From positions 10,445,374 through 10,509,373 of the forward strand of contig OW028580.1 of the NCBI GenBank assembly GCA_932294295.1: a stretch of 64,000 nucleotides of DNA. The letters run 5' to 3'. The notes beneath the pieces were generated by a model. It was not told the DNA's origin. It made no database searches and worked only from the letters and a program-made list of their open reading frames with translations. The stretch is from Alitta virens. Lineage: Eukaryota; Annelida; Polychaeta; Phyllodocida; Nereididae. This document shows, one piece after another, positions 46,970 to 59,479 of this stretch. How positions within the stretch are numbered: position 1 is the first letter of the stretch; every line of letters starts with the position of its first letter. The position numbers were made by a program, and so were the translations under genes.

Positions 46970-49900
46970 CTTAGCACAGCCAATGAGAGGCAGAGGACGA
47001 AGCGTGCATTATGATAGCCACGTGGGGCACTCGTGCGTAGCAGGGTCAAGGCCGTTGCAGAAGGCCAGGATGCTGACAAGAAAACAAACGACAACAAAGC
47101 AACACCGAAGTGAAATACACTATAGTAGGCTCATGGAACGATGTTGCACAGTTAAATTATCAAGAGTACACAAAAATGTAGGAAGTGCATTTAGCAGTGA
47201 GATGCTAGACTCACAGACCAAGCCGATGAAGTAGTAATTTAGGTCAACTTAGCACAGCCAAAGAGAGGCACAGGACGAAGCGTGCATTATGATAGCCACG
47301 TGGGGCACTCGTGCGTATCGGGGTCAAGGCCGTTGCCGAGGGCCAGGATGCTGACAAGAAAACAAACGAAAACAACGCAACACCGAAGTGAAATACTCTA
47401 TAGTAGGCTCATGGAACGTCGTTGCACAGTTAAATTATCAAGAGTACACAAAAATGTAGGAAGTACATTTAGCAGTGAGATGCTAGACTCACAGGCCGCA
47501 CCGATGAAGTAGTAAATTAGGTCCACTTAGCAGAGCCAATGAGAGGCACAGGACGAAGCGTGCATTATGATAGCCACGTGGGGCACTCGTGCGTAGCGGG
47601 GTCAAGGCCGTTGTAGAGGGCCAGGATGCTGACAAGAAAAAAAACGACAACAACGCAACACCGAAGTGAAATACACTATAGTAGGCTCATGGAACGATGT
47701 TGCACAGTTAAATTATCAAGAGTACACAAAAATGTAGGAAGTGCATTTAGCAGTGAGATGCTAGACTCACAGACCGCGCCGATGAAGTAGTAATTTAGGT
47801 CCACTTAGCACAGCCAAAGAGAGGCAGAGGACGAAGCGTGCATTATGATAGCCACGTGGGGCACTCGTGCGTAGCGGGGTCAAGGCCGTTGCACAGGGCC
47901 AGGATGCTGACAAGAAAACAAACGACAACAAACCAACACCGAAGTGAAATACACTATAGTAGGCTCATAGAACGATGTTGCACAGTTAAATTATCAAGAG
48001 TACACAAAAATGTAGGAAGTGCATTTAGCAGTGAGATGCTAGACTCACAGACCAAGCCGATGAAGTAGTAATTTAGGTCAACTTAGCACAGCCAAAGAGA
48101 GGCACAGGACGAAGCGTGCATTATGATAGCCACGTGGGGCACTCGTGCGTAGCGGGGTCAAGGCCGTTGTAGAGGGCCAGGATGCTGACAAGAAAACTAA
48201 TGACAACAACGCAACACCGAAGTTAAATACTCTATAATTGCCTTTTGGAACGACGTGGCACAGTTAAATTATCAGGACTACACAAAAATGTAGGAAGTAC
48301 ATTTAGCAGTGAGATGCCAGACTCACAGGCAGCGCCGATGAAGCAGTAAGTTAGGTCCACTTAGCACAGCCAATGAGAGGCACAGGACGAAGCGTGCATT
48401 ATGATAGCCACGTGGGGCACTCGTGCGTAGCGGGGTCAAGGCCGTTGCAGAGGGCCACACTGCTGACAAGAAAACAAACATCAACAACGCGACACCGAAG
48501 TGAAATACTCTATTATAGCGTTTTGGAACGACGTGGCACAGTTAAATTATCAGGACTACACAAAAATGTAGGAAGTACATTTTGCAGTGAGATGCCAGAC
48601 TCACAGGCCGCACCGATGAAGTAGTAAATTAGGTCCACTTAGAAGAGCCAATGAGAGGCAGAGGACGAAGCGTGCATTATGATAGGCACGTGGGGCACTC
48701 GTGCATAGCGAGGTCAAGGCCGTTGTAGAGGGCCAGGATGCTGACAAGAAGACAAACGACAACAACGCAACACCGAAGTAAAATACTCTATTATAGCGTT
48801 TTGGAACGACGCGGCACAGTTAAATTATCAAGAGTACACAAAAATGTAGGAAGTGCATTTAGCAGTGAGATGGCAGACTCACAGGCAGCGCCGATGAAGC
48901 AGTAAGTTAGGTCCACTTAGCACAGCCAATGAGAGGCACAGGACGAAGCGTGCATTATGATAGCCACATGGGGCACTCGTGCGTAGCGGGATCAAGGCCG
49001 TTGTAGAGGGCCAGGATGCTGACAAGAAAACAAACGACAACAACGAAACACCGAAGTGAAATACTCTATAGTAGGCTCAGGGAACGCCGTTGCACAGTTA
49101 AATTAACAAGAGTACACAAAAATGTAGGAAATACATTTATCAGTGAGATGCCAGACTCACAGGCGGCGCCGATGAAGTAGTAAGTTAGGTCCACTTAGCA
49201 CAGCCAATGAGAGGCAGAGGACGAAGCGTGCATTATGATAGCCACGTGGGGCACTCGTGCGTATCGGGGTCAAGGCCGTTGCCGAGGGCCAGGATGCTGA
49301 CAAGAAAACAAACGAAAACAACGCAACACCGAAGTGAAATACTCTATAGTAGGCTCATGGAACGTCGTTGCACAGTTAAATTATCAAGAGTACACAAAAA
49401 TGTAGGAAGTACATTTAGCAGTGAGATGCTAGACTCACAGGCCGCACCGATGAAGTAGTAAATTAGTTCCACTTAGCAGAGCCAATGAGAGGCAGAGGAG
49501 GAAGCGTGCATTATGATAGCCACGTGGGGCACTCGTGCGTAGCGGGGTCAAGGCCGTTGTAGAGGGCCAGGGTGCTGACAAGAAAACAAACGAAAACAAC
49601 GCAACACCGAAGTGAAATACTCTATAGTAGGCTCATGGAACGTCGTTGCACAGTTAAATTATCAAGAGTACACAAAAATGTAGGAAGTACATTTAGCAGT
49701 GAGATGCTAGACTCACAGGCCGCACCGATGAAGTAGTAAATTAGGTCCACTTAGCAGAGCCAATGAGAGGCAGAGGACGAAGCGTGCATTATGATAGCCA
49801 CGTGGGGCACTCGTGCGTAGCGGGGTCAAGGCCGTTGTAGAGGGCCAGGATGCTGACAAGAAAACAAACGACAACAACGCAACACCGAAGTGAAATACTC

Positions 49901-52251
49901 TATTATAGCGTTTTGGAACGACGTGGAACAGTTAAATTATCAGGAGAACACAAAAATGTAGGAAGTACATTTAGCAGTGAGATGCCAGACTCACAGGCCG
50001 CACCGATGAAGTAGTAAATTAGGTCCACTTAGCAGAGCCAATGAGAGGCAGAGGACGAAGCGTGCATTATGATAGCCACGTGGGGCACTCGTGCATAGCG
50101 AGGTCAAGGCCGTTGTAGAGGGCCAGGATGCTGACAAGAAGACAAACGACAACAACGCAACACCGAAGTAAAATACTCTATTATAGCGTTTTGGAACGAC
50201 GCGGCACAGTTAAATTATCAAGAGTACACAAAAATGTAGGAAGTGCATTTAGCAGTGAGATGGCAGACTCACAGGCAGCGCCGATGAAGCAGTAAGTTAG
50301 GTCCACTTAGCACAGCCAATGAGAGGCACAGGACGAAGCGTGCATTATGATAGCCACATGGGGCACTCGTGCGTAGCGGGATCAAGGCCGTTGTAGAGGG
50401 CCAGGATGCTGACAAGAAAACAAACGACAACAACGAAACACCGAAGTGAAATACTCTATAGTAGGCTCAGGGAACGCCGTTGCACAGTTAAATTAACAAG
50501 AGTACACAAAATTGTAGGAAATACATTTATCAGTGAGATGCCAGACTCACAGGCGGCGCCGATGAAGTAGTGAGTTAGGTCCACTTAGCACAGCCAATGA
50601 GAGGCAGAGGACGAAGCGTGCATTATGATAGCCACGTGGGGCACTCGTGCGTATCGGGGTCAAGGCCGTTGCCGAGGGCCAGGATGCTGACAAGAAAACA
50701 AACGAAAACAACGCAACACCGAAGTGAAATACTCTATAGTAGGCTCATGGAACGTCGTTGCACAGTTAAATTATCAAGAGTACACAAAAATGTAGGAAGT
50801 ACATTTAGCAGTGAGATGCTAGACTCACAGGCCGCACCGATGAAGTAGTAAATTAGGTCCACTTAGCAGAGCCAATGAGAGGCAGAGGAGGAAGCGTGCA
50901 TTATGATAGCCACGTGGGGCACTCGTGCGTAGCGGGGTCAAGGCCGTTGTAGAGGGCCAGGATGCTGACAAGAAAACAAACGACAACAACGCAACACCGA
51001 AGTGAAATACTCTATTATAGCGTTTTGGAACGACGTGGAACAGTTAAATTATCAGGAGTACACAAAAATGTAGGAAGTACATTTAGCAGTGAGATGCTAG
51101 ACTCACAGGCCGCACCGATGAAGTAGTAAATTAGGTCCACTTAGCAGAGCCAATGAGAGGCAGAGGAGGAAGCGTGCATTATGATAGCCACGTGGGGCAC
51201 TCGTGCGTAGCGGGGTCAAGGCCGTTGTAGAGGGCCAGGATGCTGACAAGAAAACAAACGACAACAACGCAACACCGAAGTGAAATACTCTATTATAGCG
51301 TTTTGGAACGACGTGGAACAGTTAAATTATCAGGAGTACACAAAAATGTAGGAAGTACATTTAGCAGTGAGATGTTAGACTCACAGGCAGCACCGATGAA
51401 GTAGTAAATTAGGTCCACTTAGCAGAGCCAATGAGAGGCAGAGGACGAAGCGTGCATTATGATAGCCACGTGGGGCACTCGTGCATAGCGAGGTCAAGGC
51501 CGTTGTAGAGGGCCAGGATGCTGACAAGAAGACAAACGACAACAACGCAACACCGAAGTGAAATACTCTATTATAGCGTTTTGGAACGACGCGGCACAGT
51601 TAAATTATCAAGAGTACACAAAAATGTAGGAAGTGCATTTAGCAGTGAGATGCTAGACTCACAGGCCACGCCGATGAAGTAGTAGGTTAGGTCCACTTAG
51701 CACAGCCAATGAGAGGCAGAGGACGAAGCCTGCATTATGATAGCCACATGGGGCACTCGTGCGTAGCGGGATCAAGGCCGTTGTAGAGGGCCAGGATGCT
51801 GACAAGAAGACAAACGACAACAACGCAACACCGAAGTGAAATACTCTATTATAGCGTTTTGGAACGACGCGGCACAGTTAAATTATCAAGAGTACACAAA
51901 AATGTAGGAAGTGCATTTAGCAGTGAGATGGCAGACTCACAGGCAGCGCCGATGAAGCAGTAAGTTAGGTCCACTTAGCACAGCCAATGAGAGGCACAGG
52001 ACGAAGCGTGCATTATGATAGCCACATGGGGCACTCGTGCGTAGCGGGATCAAGGCCGTTGTAGAGGGCCAGGATGCTGACAAGAAAACAAACGACATCA
52101 ACGAAACACCGAAGTGAAATACTCTATAGTAGGCTCAGGGAACGCCGTTGCACAGTTAAATTAACAAGAGTACACAAAAATGTAGGAAATACATTTATCA
52201 GTGAGATGCCATACTCACAGGCGGCGCCGATGAAGTAGTAAGTTAGGTCCA
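46970..52251 (+). repeat. HOR copy, 19 units
   Basis: Units 170-188: C, Da, E, Fa, Ga, Ic, N, O, Dc, Ax, Kb, L/N chimera, O, Dc, Kc, Kd, L, R, Ox. Length 5,282 bp. The L/N fusion replaces the O/Gb, Ib, Q, N part of the previous copy, giving a net gain of one unit. Confidence 0.82.
50028..50305 (+). repeat. Chimeric monomer L/N
   Basis: L left part (CTTAGCAGAGCC, ATAGCCAC, GCATAGCGAGG) with the N right part (GAAGTAAAATAC, GATGGCAG, GAAGCAGTAAG). Followed by O. It produces the 19-unit copy of the tandem block. Confidence 0.8.
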
Positions 52252-55200
52252 CTTAGCACAGCCAATGAGAGGCAGAGGACGAAGCGTGCATTATGATAGC
52301 CACGTGGGGCACTCGTGCGTAGCAGGGTCAAGGCCGTTGCAGAAGGCCAGGATGCTGACAAGAAAACAAACGACAACAAAGCAACACCGAAGTGAAATAC
52401 ACTATAGTAGGCTCATGGAACGATGTTGCACAGTTAAATTATCAAGAGTACACAAAAATGTAGGAAGTGCATTTAGCAGTGAGATGCTAGACTCACAGAC
52501 CAAGCCGATGAAGTAGTAATTTAGGTCAACTTAGCACAGCCAAAGAGAGGCACAGGACGAAGCGTGCATTATGATAGCCACGTGGGGCACTCGTGCGTAG
52601 CGGGGTCAAGGCCGTTGTAGAGGGCCAGGATGCTGACAAGAAAAAAAACGACAACAACGCAACACCGAAGTGAAATACACTATAGTAGGCTCATGGAACG
52701 ATGTTGCACAGTTAAATTATCAAGAGTACACAAAAATGTAGGAAGTGCATTTAGCAGTGAGATGCTAGACTCACAGACCGCGCCGATGAAGTAGTAATTT
52801 AGGTCCACTTAGCACAGCCAAAGAGAGGCAGAGGACGAAGCGTGCATTATGATAGCCACGTGGGGCACTCGTGCGTAGCGGGGTCAAGGCCGTTGCACAG
52901 GGCCAGGATGCTGACAAGAAAACAAACGACAACAAACCAACACCGAAGTGAAATACACTATAGTAGGCTCATAGAACGATGTTGCACAGTTAAATTATCA
53001 AGAGTACACAAAAATGTAGGAAGTGCATTTAGCAGTGAGATGCTAGACTCACAGACCAAGCCGATGAAGTAGTAATTTAGGTCAACTTAGCACAGCCAAA
53101 GAGAGGCACAGGACGAAGCGTGCATTATGATAGCCACGTGGGGCACTCGTGCGTAGCGGGGTCAAGGCCGTTGTAGAGGGCCAGGATGCTGACAAGAAAA
53201 CTAATGACAACAACGCAACACCGAAGTTAAATACTCTATAATTGCCTTTTGGAACGACGTGGCACAGTTAAATTATCAGGACTACACAAAAATGTAGGAA
53301 GTACATTTAGCAGTGAGATGCCAGACTCACAGGCAGCGCCGATGAAGCAGTAAGTTAGGTCCACTTAGCACAGCCAATGAGAGGCACAGGACGAAGCGTG
53401 CATTATGATAGCCACGTGGGGCACTCGTGCGTAGCGGGGTCAAGGCCGTTGCAGAGGGCCACACTGCTGACAAGAAAACAAACATCAACAACGCGACACC
53501 GAAGTGAAATACTCTATTATAGCGTTTTGGAACGACGTGGCACAGTTAAATTATCAGGACTACACAAAAATGTAGGAAGTACATTTTGCAGTGAGATGCC
53601 AGACTCACAGGCCGCACCGATGAAGTAGTAAATTAGGTCCACTTAGAAGAGCCAATGAGAGGCAGAGGACGAAGCGTGCATTATGATAGGCACGTGGGGC
53701 ACTCGTGCATAGCGAGGTCAAGGCCGTTGTAGAGGGCCAGGATGCTGACAAGAAGACAAACGACAACAACGCAACACCGAAGTAAAATACTCTATTATAG
53801 CGTTTTGGAACGACGCGGCACAGTTAAATTATCAAGAGTACACAAAAATGTAGGAAGTGCATTTAGCAGTGAGATGGCAGACTCACAGGCAGCGCCGATG
53901 AAGCAGTAAGTTAGGTCCACTTAGCACAGCCAATGAGAGGCACAGGACGAAGCGTGCATTATGATAGCCACATGGGGCACTCGTGCGTAGCGGGATCAAG
54001 GCCGTTGTAGAGGGCCAGGATGCTGACAAGAAAACAAACGACAACAACGAAACACCGAAGTGAAATACTCTATAGTAGGCTCAGGGAACGCCGTTGCACA
54101 GTTAAATTAACAAGAGTACACAAAAATGTAGGAAATACATTTATCAGTGAGATGCCAGACTCACAGGCGGCGCCGATGAAGTAGTAAGTTAGGTCCACTT
54201 AGCACAGCCAATGAGAGGCAGAGGACGAAGCGTGCATTATGATAGCCACGTGGGGCACTCGTGCGTATCGGGGTCAAGGCCGTTGCCGAGGGCCAGGATG
54301 CTGACAAGAAAACAAACGAAAACAACGCAACACCGAAGTGAAATACTCTATAGTAGGCTCATGGAACGTCGTTGCACAGTTAAATTATCAAGAGTACACA
54401 AAAATGTAGGAAGTACATTTAGCAGTGAGATGCTAGACTCACAGGCCGCACCGATGAAGTAGTAAATTAGTTCCACTTAGCAGAGCCAATGAGAGGCAGA
54501 GGAGGAAGCGTGCATTATGATAGCCACGTGGGGCACTCGTGCGTAGCGGGGTCAAGGCCGTTGTAGAGGGCCAGGGTGCTGACAAGAAAACAAACGAAAA
54601 CAACGCAACACCGAAGTGAAATACTCTATAGTAGGCTCATGGAACGTCGTTGCACAGTTAAATTATCAAGAGTACACAAAAATGTAGGAAGTACATTTAG
54701 CAGTGAGATGCTAGACTCACAGGCCGCACCGATGAAGTAGTAAATTAGGTCCACTTAGCAGAGCCAATGAGAGGCAGAGGACGAAGCGTGCATTATGATA
54801 GCCACGTGGGGCACTCGTGCGTAGCGGGGTCAAGGCCGTTGTAGAGGGCCAGGATGCTGACAAGAAAACAAACGACAACAACGCAACACCGAAGTGAAAT
54901 ACTCTATTATAGCGTTTTGGAACGACGTGGAACAGTTAAATTATCAGGAGAACACAAAAATGTAGGAAGTACATTTAGCAGTGAGATGCCAGACTCACAG
55001 GCCGCACCGATGAAGTAGTAAATTAGGTCCACTTAGCAGAGCCAATGAGAGGCAGAGGACGAAGCGTGCATTATGATAGCCACGTGGGGCACTCGTGCAT
55101 AGCGAGGTCAAGGCCGTTGTAGAGGGCCAGGATGCTGACAAGAAGACAAACGACAACAACGCAACACCGAAGTGAAATACTCTATTATAGCGTTTTGGAA

Positions 55201-57533
55201 CGACGCGGCACAGTTAAATTATCAAGAGTACACAAAAATGTAGGAAGTGCATTTAGCAGTGAGATGCTAGACTCACAGGCCACGCCGATGAAGTAGTAAG
55301 TTAGGTCCACTTAGCACAGCCAATGAGAGGCAGAGGACGAAGCGTGCATTATGATAGCCACGTGGGGCACTCGTGCGTAGCGGGGTCAAGGCCGTTGCAG
55401 AGGGCCACACTGCTGACAAGAAAACAAACGACAACAACGCGACACCGAAGTGAAATACTCTATTATAGCGTTTTGGAACGACGTGGCACAGTTAAATTAT
55501 CAGGACTACACAAAAATGTAGGAAGTACATTTTGCAGTGAGATGCCAGACTCACAGGCCGCACCGATGAAGTAGTAAATTAGGTCCACTTAGAAGAGCCA
55601 ATGAGAGGCAGAGGACGAAGCGTGCATTATGATAGGCACGTGGGGCACTCGTGCATAGCGAGGTCAAGGCCGTTGTAGAGGGCCAGGATGCTGACAAGAA
55701 GACAAACGACAAGAACGGAACACCGAAGTGAAATACTCTATAGTAGGCTCAGGGAACGCCGTTGCACAGTTAAATTAACAAGAGTACACAAAAATGTAGG
55801 AAATACATTTATCAGTGAGATGCCAGACTCACAGGCGGCGCCGATGAATTAGTAAGTTAGGTCCACTTAGCACAGCCAAAGAGAGGCAGAGGACGAAGCG
55901 TGCATTATGATAGCCACGTGGGGCACTCGTGCGTATCGGGGTCAAGGCCGTTGCCGAGGGCCAGGATGCTGACAAGAAAACAAACGAAAACAACGCAACA
56001 CCGAAGTGAAATACTCTATAGTAGGCTCATGGAACGTCGTTGCACAGTTAAATTATCAAGAGTACACAAAAATGTAGGAAGTACATTTAGCAGTGAGATG
56101 CTAGACTCACAGGCCGCACCGATGAAGTAGTAAATTAGTTCCACTTTGCAGAGCCAATGAGAGGCAGAGGAGGAAGCGTGCATTATGATAGCCACGTGGG
56201 GCACTCGTGCGTAGCGGGGTCAAGGCCGTTGTAGAGGGCCAGGATGCTGACAAGAAAACAAACGAAAACAACGCAACACCGAAGTGAAATACTCTATAGT
56301 AGGCTCATGGAACGTCGTTGCACAGTTAAATTATCAAGAGTACACAAAAATGTAGGAAGTACATTTAGCAGTGAGATGCTAGACTCACAGGCCGCACCGA
56401 TGAAGTAGTAAATTAGGTCCACTTAGAAGAGCCAATGAGAGGCAGAGGACGAAGCGTGCATTATGATAGGCACGTGGGGCACTCGTGCATAGCGAGGTCA
56501 AGGCCGTTGTAGAGGGCCAGGATGCTGACAAGAAAACAAACGACAACAACGAAACACCGAAGTGAAATACTCTATAGTAGGCTCAGGGAACGCCGTTGCA
56601 CAGTTAAATTAACAAGAGTACACAAAAATGTAGGAAATACATTTATCAGTGAGATGCCAGACTCACAGGCGGCGCCGATGAAGTAGTAAGTTAGGTCCAC
56701 TTAGCACAGCCAAAGAGAGGCAGAGGACGAAGCGTGCATTATGATAGCCACGTGGGGCACTCGTGCGTATCGGGGTCAAGGCCGTTGCCGAGGGCCAGGA
56801 TGCTGACAAGAAAACAAACGAAAACAACGCAACACCGAAGTGAAATACTCTATAGTAGGCTCATGGAACGTCGTTGCACAGTTAAATTATCAAGAGTACA
56901 CAAAAATGTAGGAAGTACATTTAGCAGTGAGATGCTAGACTCACAGGCCGCACCGATGAAGTAGTAAATTAGTTCCACTTAGCAGAGCCAATGAGAGGCA
57001 GAGGAGGAAGCGTGCATTATGATAGCCACGTGGGGCACTCGTGCGTAGCGGGGTCAAGGCCGTTGTAGAGGGCCAGGATGCTGACAAGAAAACAAACGAA
57101 AACAACGCAACACCGAAGTGAAATACTCTATAGTAGGCTCATGGAACGTCGTTGCACAGTTAAATTATCAAGAGTACACAAAAATGTAGGAAGTACATTT
57201 AGCAGTGAGATGCTAGACTCACAGGCCGCACCGATGAAGTAGTAAATTAGGTCCACTTAGAAGAGCCAATGAGAGGCAGAGGACGAAGCGTGCATTATGA
57301 TAGGCACGTGGGGCACTCGTGCATAGCGAGGTCAAGGCCGTTGTAGAGGGCCAGGATGCTGACAAGAAAACAAACGACAACAACGAAACACCGAAGTGAA
57401 ATACTCTATAGTAGGCTCAGGGAACGCCGTTGCACAGTTAAATTAACAAGAGTACACAAAAATGTAGGAAATACATTTATCAGTGAGATGCCAGACTCAC
57501 AGGCGGCGCCGATGAAGTAGTAAGTTAGGTCCA
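52252..57533 (+). repeat. HOR copy, 19 units, mixed family into A-J family
   Basis: Units 189-207: C, D/E chimera, Fa, Ga, Ic, N, O, Dc, Ax, Kb, L, Ia, J, Db, A, Ba, Db, A, Ba. The switch from L to Ia at about 55310 is the right edge of domain 4. The trimer Db, A, Ba is again duplicated. Confidence 0.8.
52530..52807 (+). repeat. Chimeric monomer Da/E, early switch
   Basis: The start CTTAGCACAGCCAAAGAG, expected after C, is joined before unit base 71 to E (GTAGCGGGG, TTGTAGAGG, eight-A run). It differs from the fusion at 16401, which switches later, so the two arose independently. Confidence 0.8.
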
Positions 57534-58089
57534 CTTAGCACAGCCAATGAGAGGCAGAGGACGAAGCGTGCATTATGATAGCCACGTGGGGCACTCGTGC
57601 GTAGCAGGGTCAAGGCCGTTGCAGAAGGCCAGGATGCTGACAAGAAAACAAACGACAACAAAGCAACACCGAAGTGAAATACACTATAGTAGGCTCATGG
57701 AACGATGTTGCACAGTTAAATTATCAAGAGTACACAAAAATGTAGGAAGTGCATTTAGCAGTGAGATGCTAGACTCACAGACCAAGCCGATGAAGTAGTA
57801 ATTTAGGTCAACTTAGCACAGCCAAAGAGAGGCACAGGACGAAGCGTGCATTATGATAGCCACGTGGGGCACTCGTGCGTATCGGGGTCAAGGCCGTTGC
57901 CGAGGGCCAGGATGCTGACAAGAAAACAAACGAAAACAACGCAACACCGAAGTGAAATACTCTATAGTAGGCTCATGGAACGTCGTTGCACAGTTAAATT
58001 ATCAAGAGTACACAAAAATGTAGGAAGTACATTTAGCAGTGAGATGCTAGACTCACAGGCCGCACCGATGAAGTAGTAAATTAGGTCCA

Positions 58090-58367
58090 CTTAGCAGAGC
58101 CAATGAGAGGCACAGGACGAAGCGTGCATTATGATAGCCACGTGGGGCACTCGTGCGTAGCGGGGTCAAGGCCGTTGTAGAGGGCCAGGATGCTGACAAG
58201 AAAAAAAACGACAACAACGCAACACCGAAGTGAAATACACTATAGTAGGCTCATGGAACGATGTTGCACAGTTAAATTATCAAGAGTACACAAAAATGTA
58301 GGAAGTACATTTAGCAGTGAGATGCTAGACTCACAGGCCGCACCGATGAAGTAGTAAATTAGGTCCA
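58090..58367 (+). repeat. Chimeric monomer E/Kc
   Basis: E through GGAACGATG and ATCAAGAG, then a tail of the Kc type (GAAGTACATTT, GATGCTAG, GGCCGCACC, ATTAGGTCC), followed by Kd as Kc always is. The switch lies between unit bases of about 196 and 217. Confidence 0.77.
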
Positions 58368-58923
58368 CTTAGCAGAGCCAATGAGAGGCAGAGGAGGAAG
58401 CGTGCATTATGATAGCCACGTGGGGCACTCGTGCGTAGCGGGGTCAAGGCCGTTGTAGAGGGCCAGGATGCTGACAAGAAAACAAACGACAACAACGCAA
58501 CACCGAAGTGAAATACTCTATTATAGCGTTTTGGAACGACGTGGAACAGTTAAATTATCAGGAGTACACAAAAATGTAGGAAGTACATTTAGCAGTGAGA
58601 TGTTAGACTCACAGGCAGCACCGATGAAGTAGTAAATTAGGTCCACTTAGCAGAGCCAATGAGAGGCAGAGGACGAAGCGTGCATTATGATAGCCACGTG
58701 GGGCACTCGTGCATAGCGAGGTCAAGGCCGTTGTAGAGGGCCAGGATGCTGACAAGAAGACAAACGACAACAACGCAACACCGAAGTGAAATACTCTATT
58801 ATAGCGTTTTGGAACGACGCGGCACAGTTAAATTATCAAGAGTACACAAAAATGTAGGAAGTGCATTTAGCAGTGAGATGCTAGACTCACAGGCCACGCC
58901 GATGAAGTAGTAGGTTAGGTCCA

Positions 58924-59201
58924 CTTAGCACAGCCAATGAGAGGCAGAGGACGAAGCCTGCATTATGATAGCCACATGGGGCACTCGTGCGTAGCGGGAT
59001 CAAGGCCGTTGTAGAGGGCCAGGATGCTGACAAGAAGACAAACGACAAGAACGAAACACCGAAGTGAAATACTCTATAGTAGGCTCAGGGAACGCCGTTG
59101 CACAGTTAAATTAACAAGAGTACACAAAAATGTAGGAAATACATTTATCAGTGAGATGCCATACTCACAGGCGGCGCCGATGAAGTAGTAAGTTAGGTCC
59201 A
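58924..59201 (+). repeat. Chimeric monomer R/Ox
   Basis: R left part (GAAGCCTGCATT, CCACATGG, AAGACAAACG) with an Ox-type tail (CTCAGGGAACG, GATGCCATACTC), followed by C. The join reads GACAAGAACGAAAC, mixing J-type and O-type bases, so a third donor or a point change is possible. Confidence 0.75.
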
Positions 59202-59479
59202 CTTAGCACAGCCAATGAGAGGCAGAGGACGAAGCGTGCATTATGATAGCCACGTGGGGCACTCGTGCGTAGCAGGGTCAAGGCCGTTGCAGAAGGCCAG
59301 GATGCTGACAAGAAAACAAACGACAACAAAGCAACACCGAAGTGAAATACACTATAGTAGGCTCATGGAACGATGTTGCACAGTTAAATTATCAAGAGTA
59401 CACAAAAATGTAGGAAGTGCATTTAGCAGTGAGATGCTAGACTCACAGGCCGCACCGATGAAGTAGTAAATTAGTTCCA
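59202..59479 (+). repeat. Chimeric monomer C/Db
   Basis: C through GTGCATTT, then a Db-type tail (GGCCGCACC, ATTAGTTCC) leading into an A unit that begins CTTTGCAG. The Db tail and the rare A start match the junction at 56144, locating the donor. Confidence 0.82.

Larger units (their letters stand above)
27233..55309 (+). repeat. Array domain 4 (units 99-199), long mixed HORs
   Basis: HOR copies of 15, 18, 20, 18 and 19 units, plus part of another, open with C, Da (or a fused D/E), Fa, Ga. They continue with Ic, N, O, Dc and then Ax, Kb, L or Kc, Kd, L, R, Ox. The family combines the opening of the A-J set with the K-O set seen in domain 2. From 40020 it forms three tandem copies with boundaries at 45024 and 50306. 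Nine of the 14 chimeric monomers lie in this domain. Confidence 0.85.
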
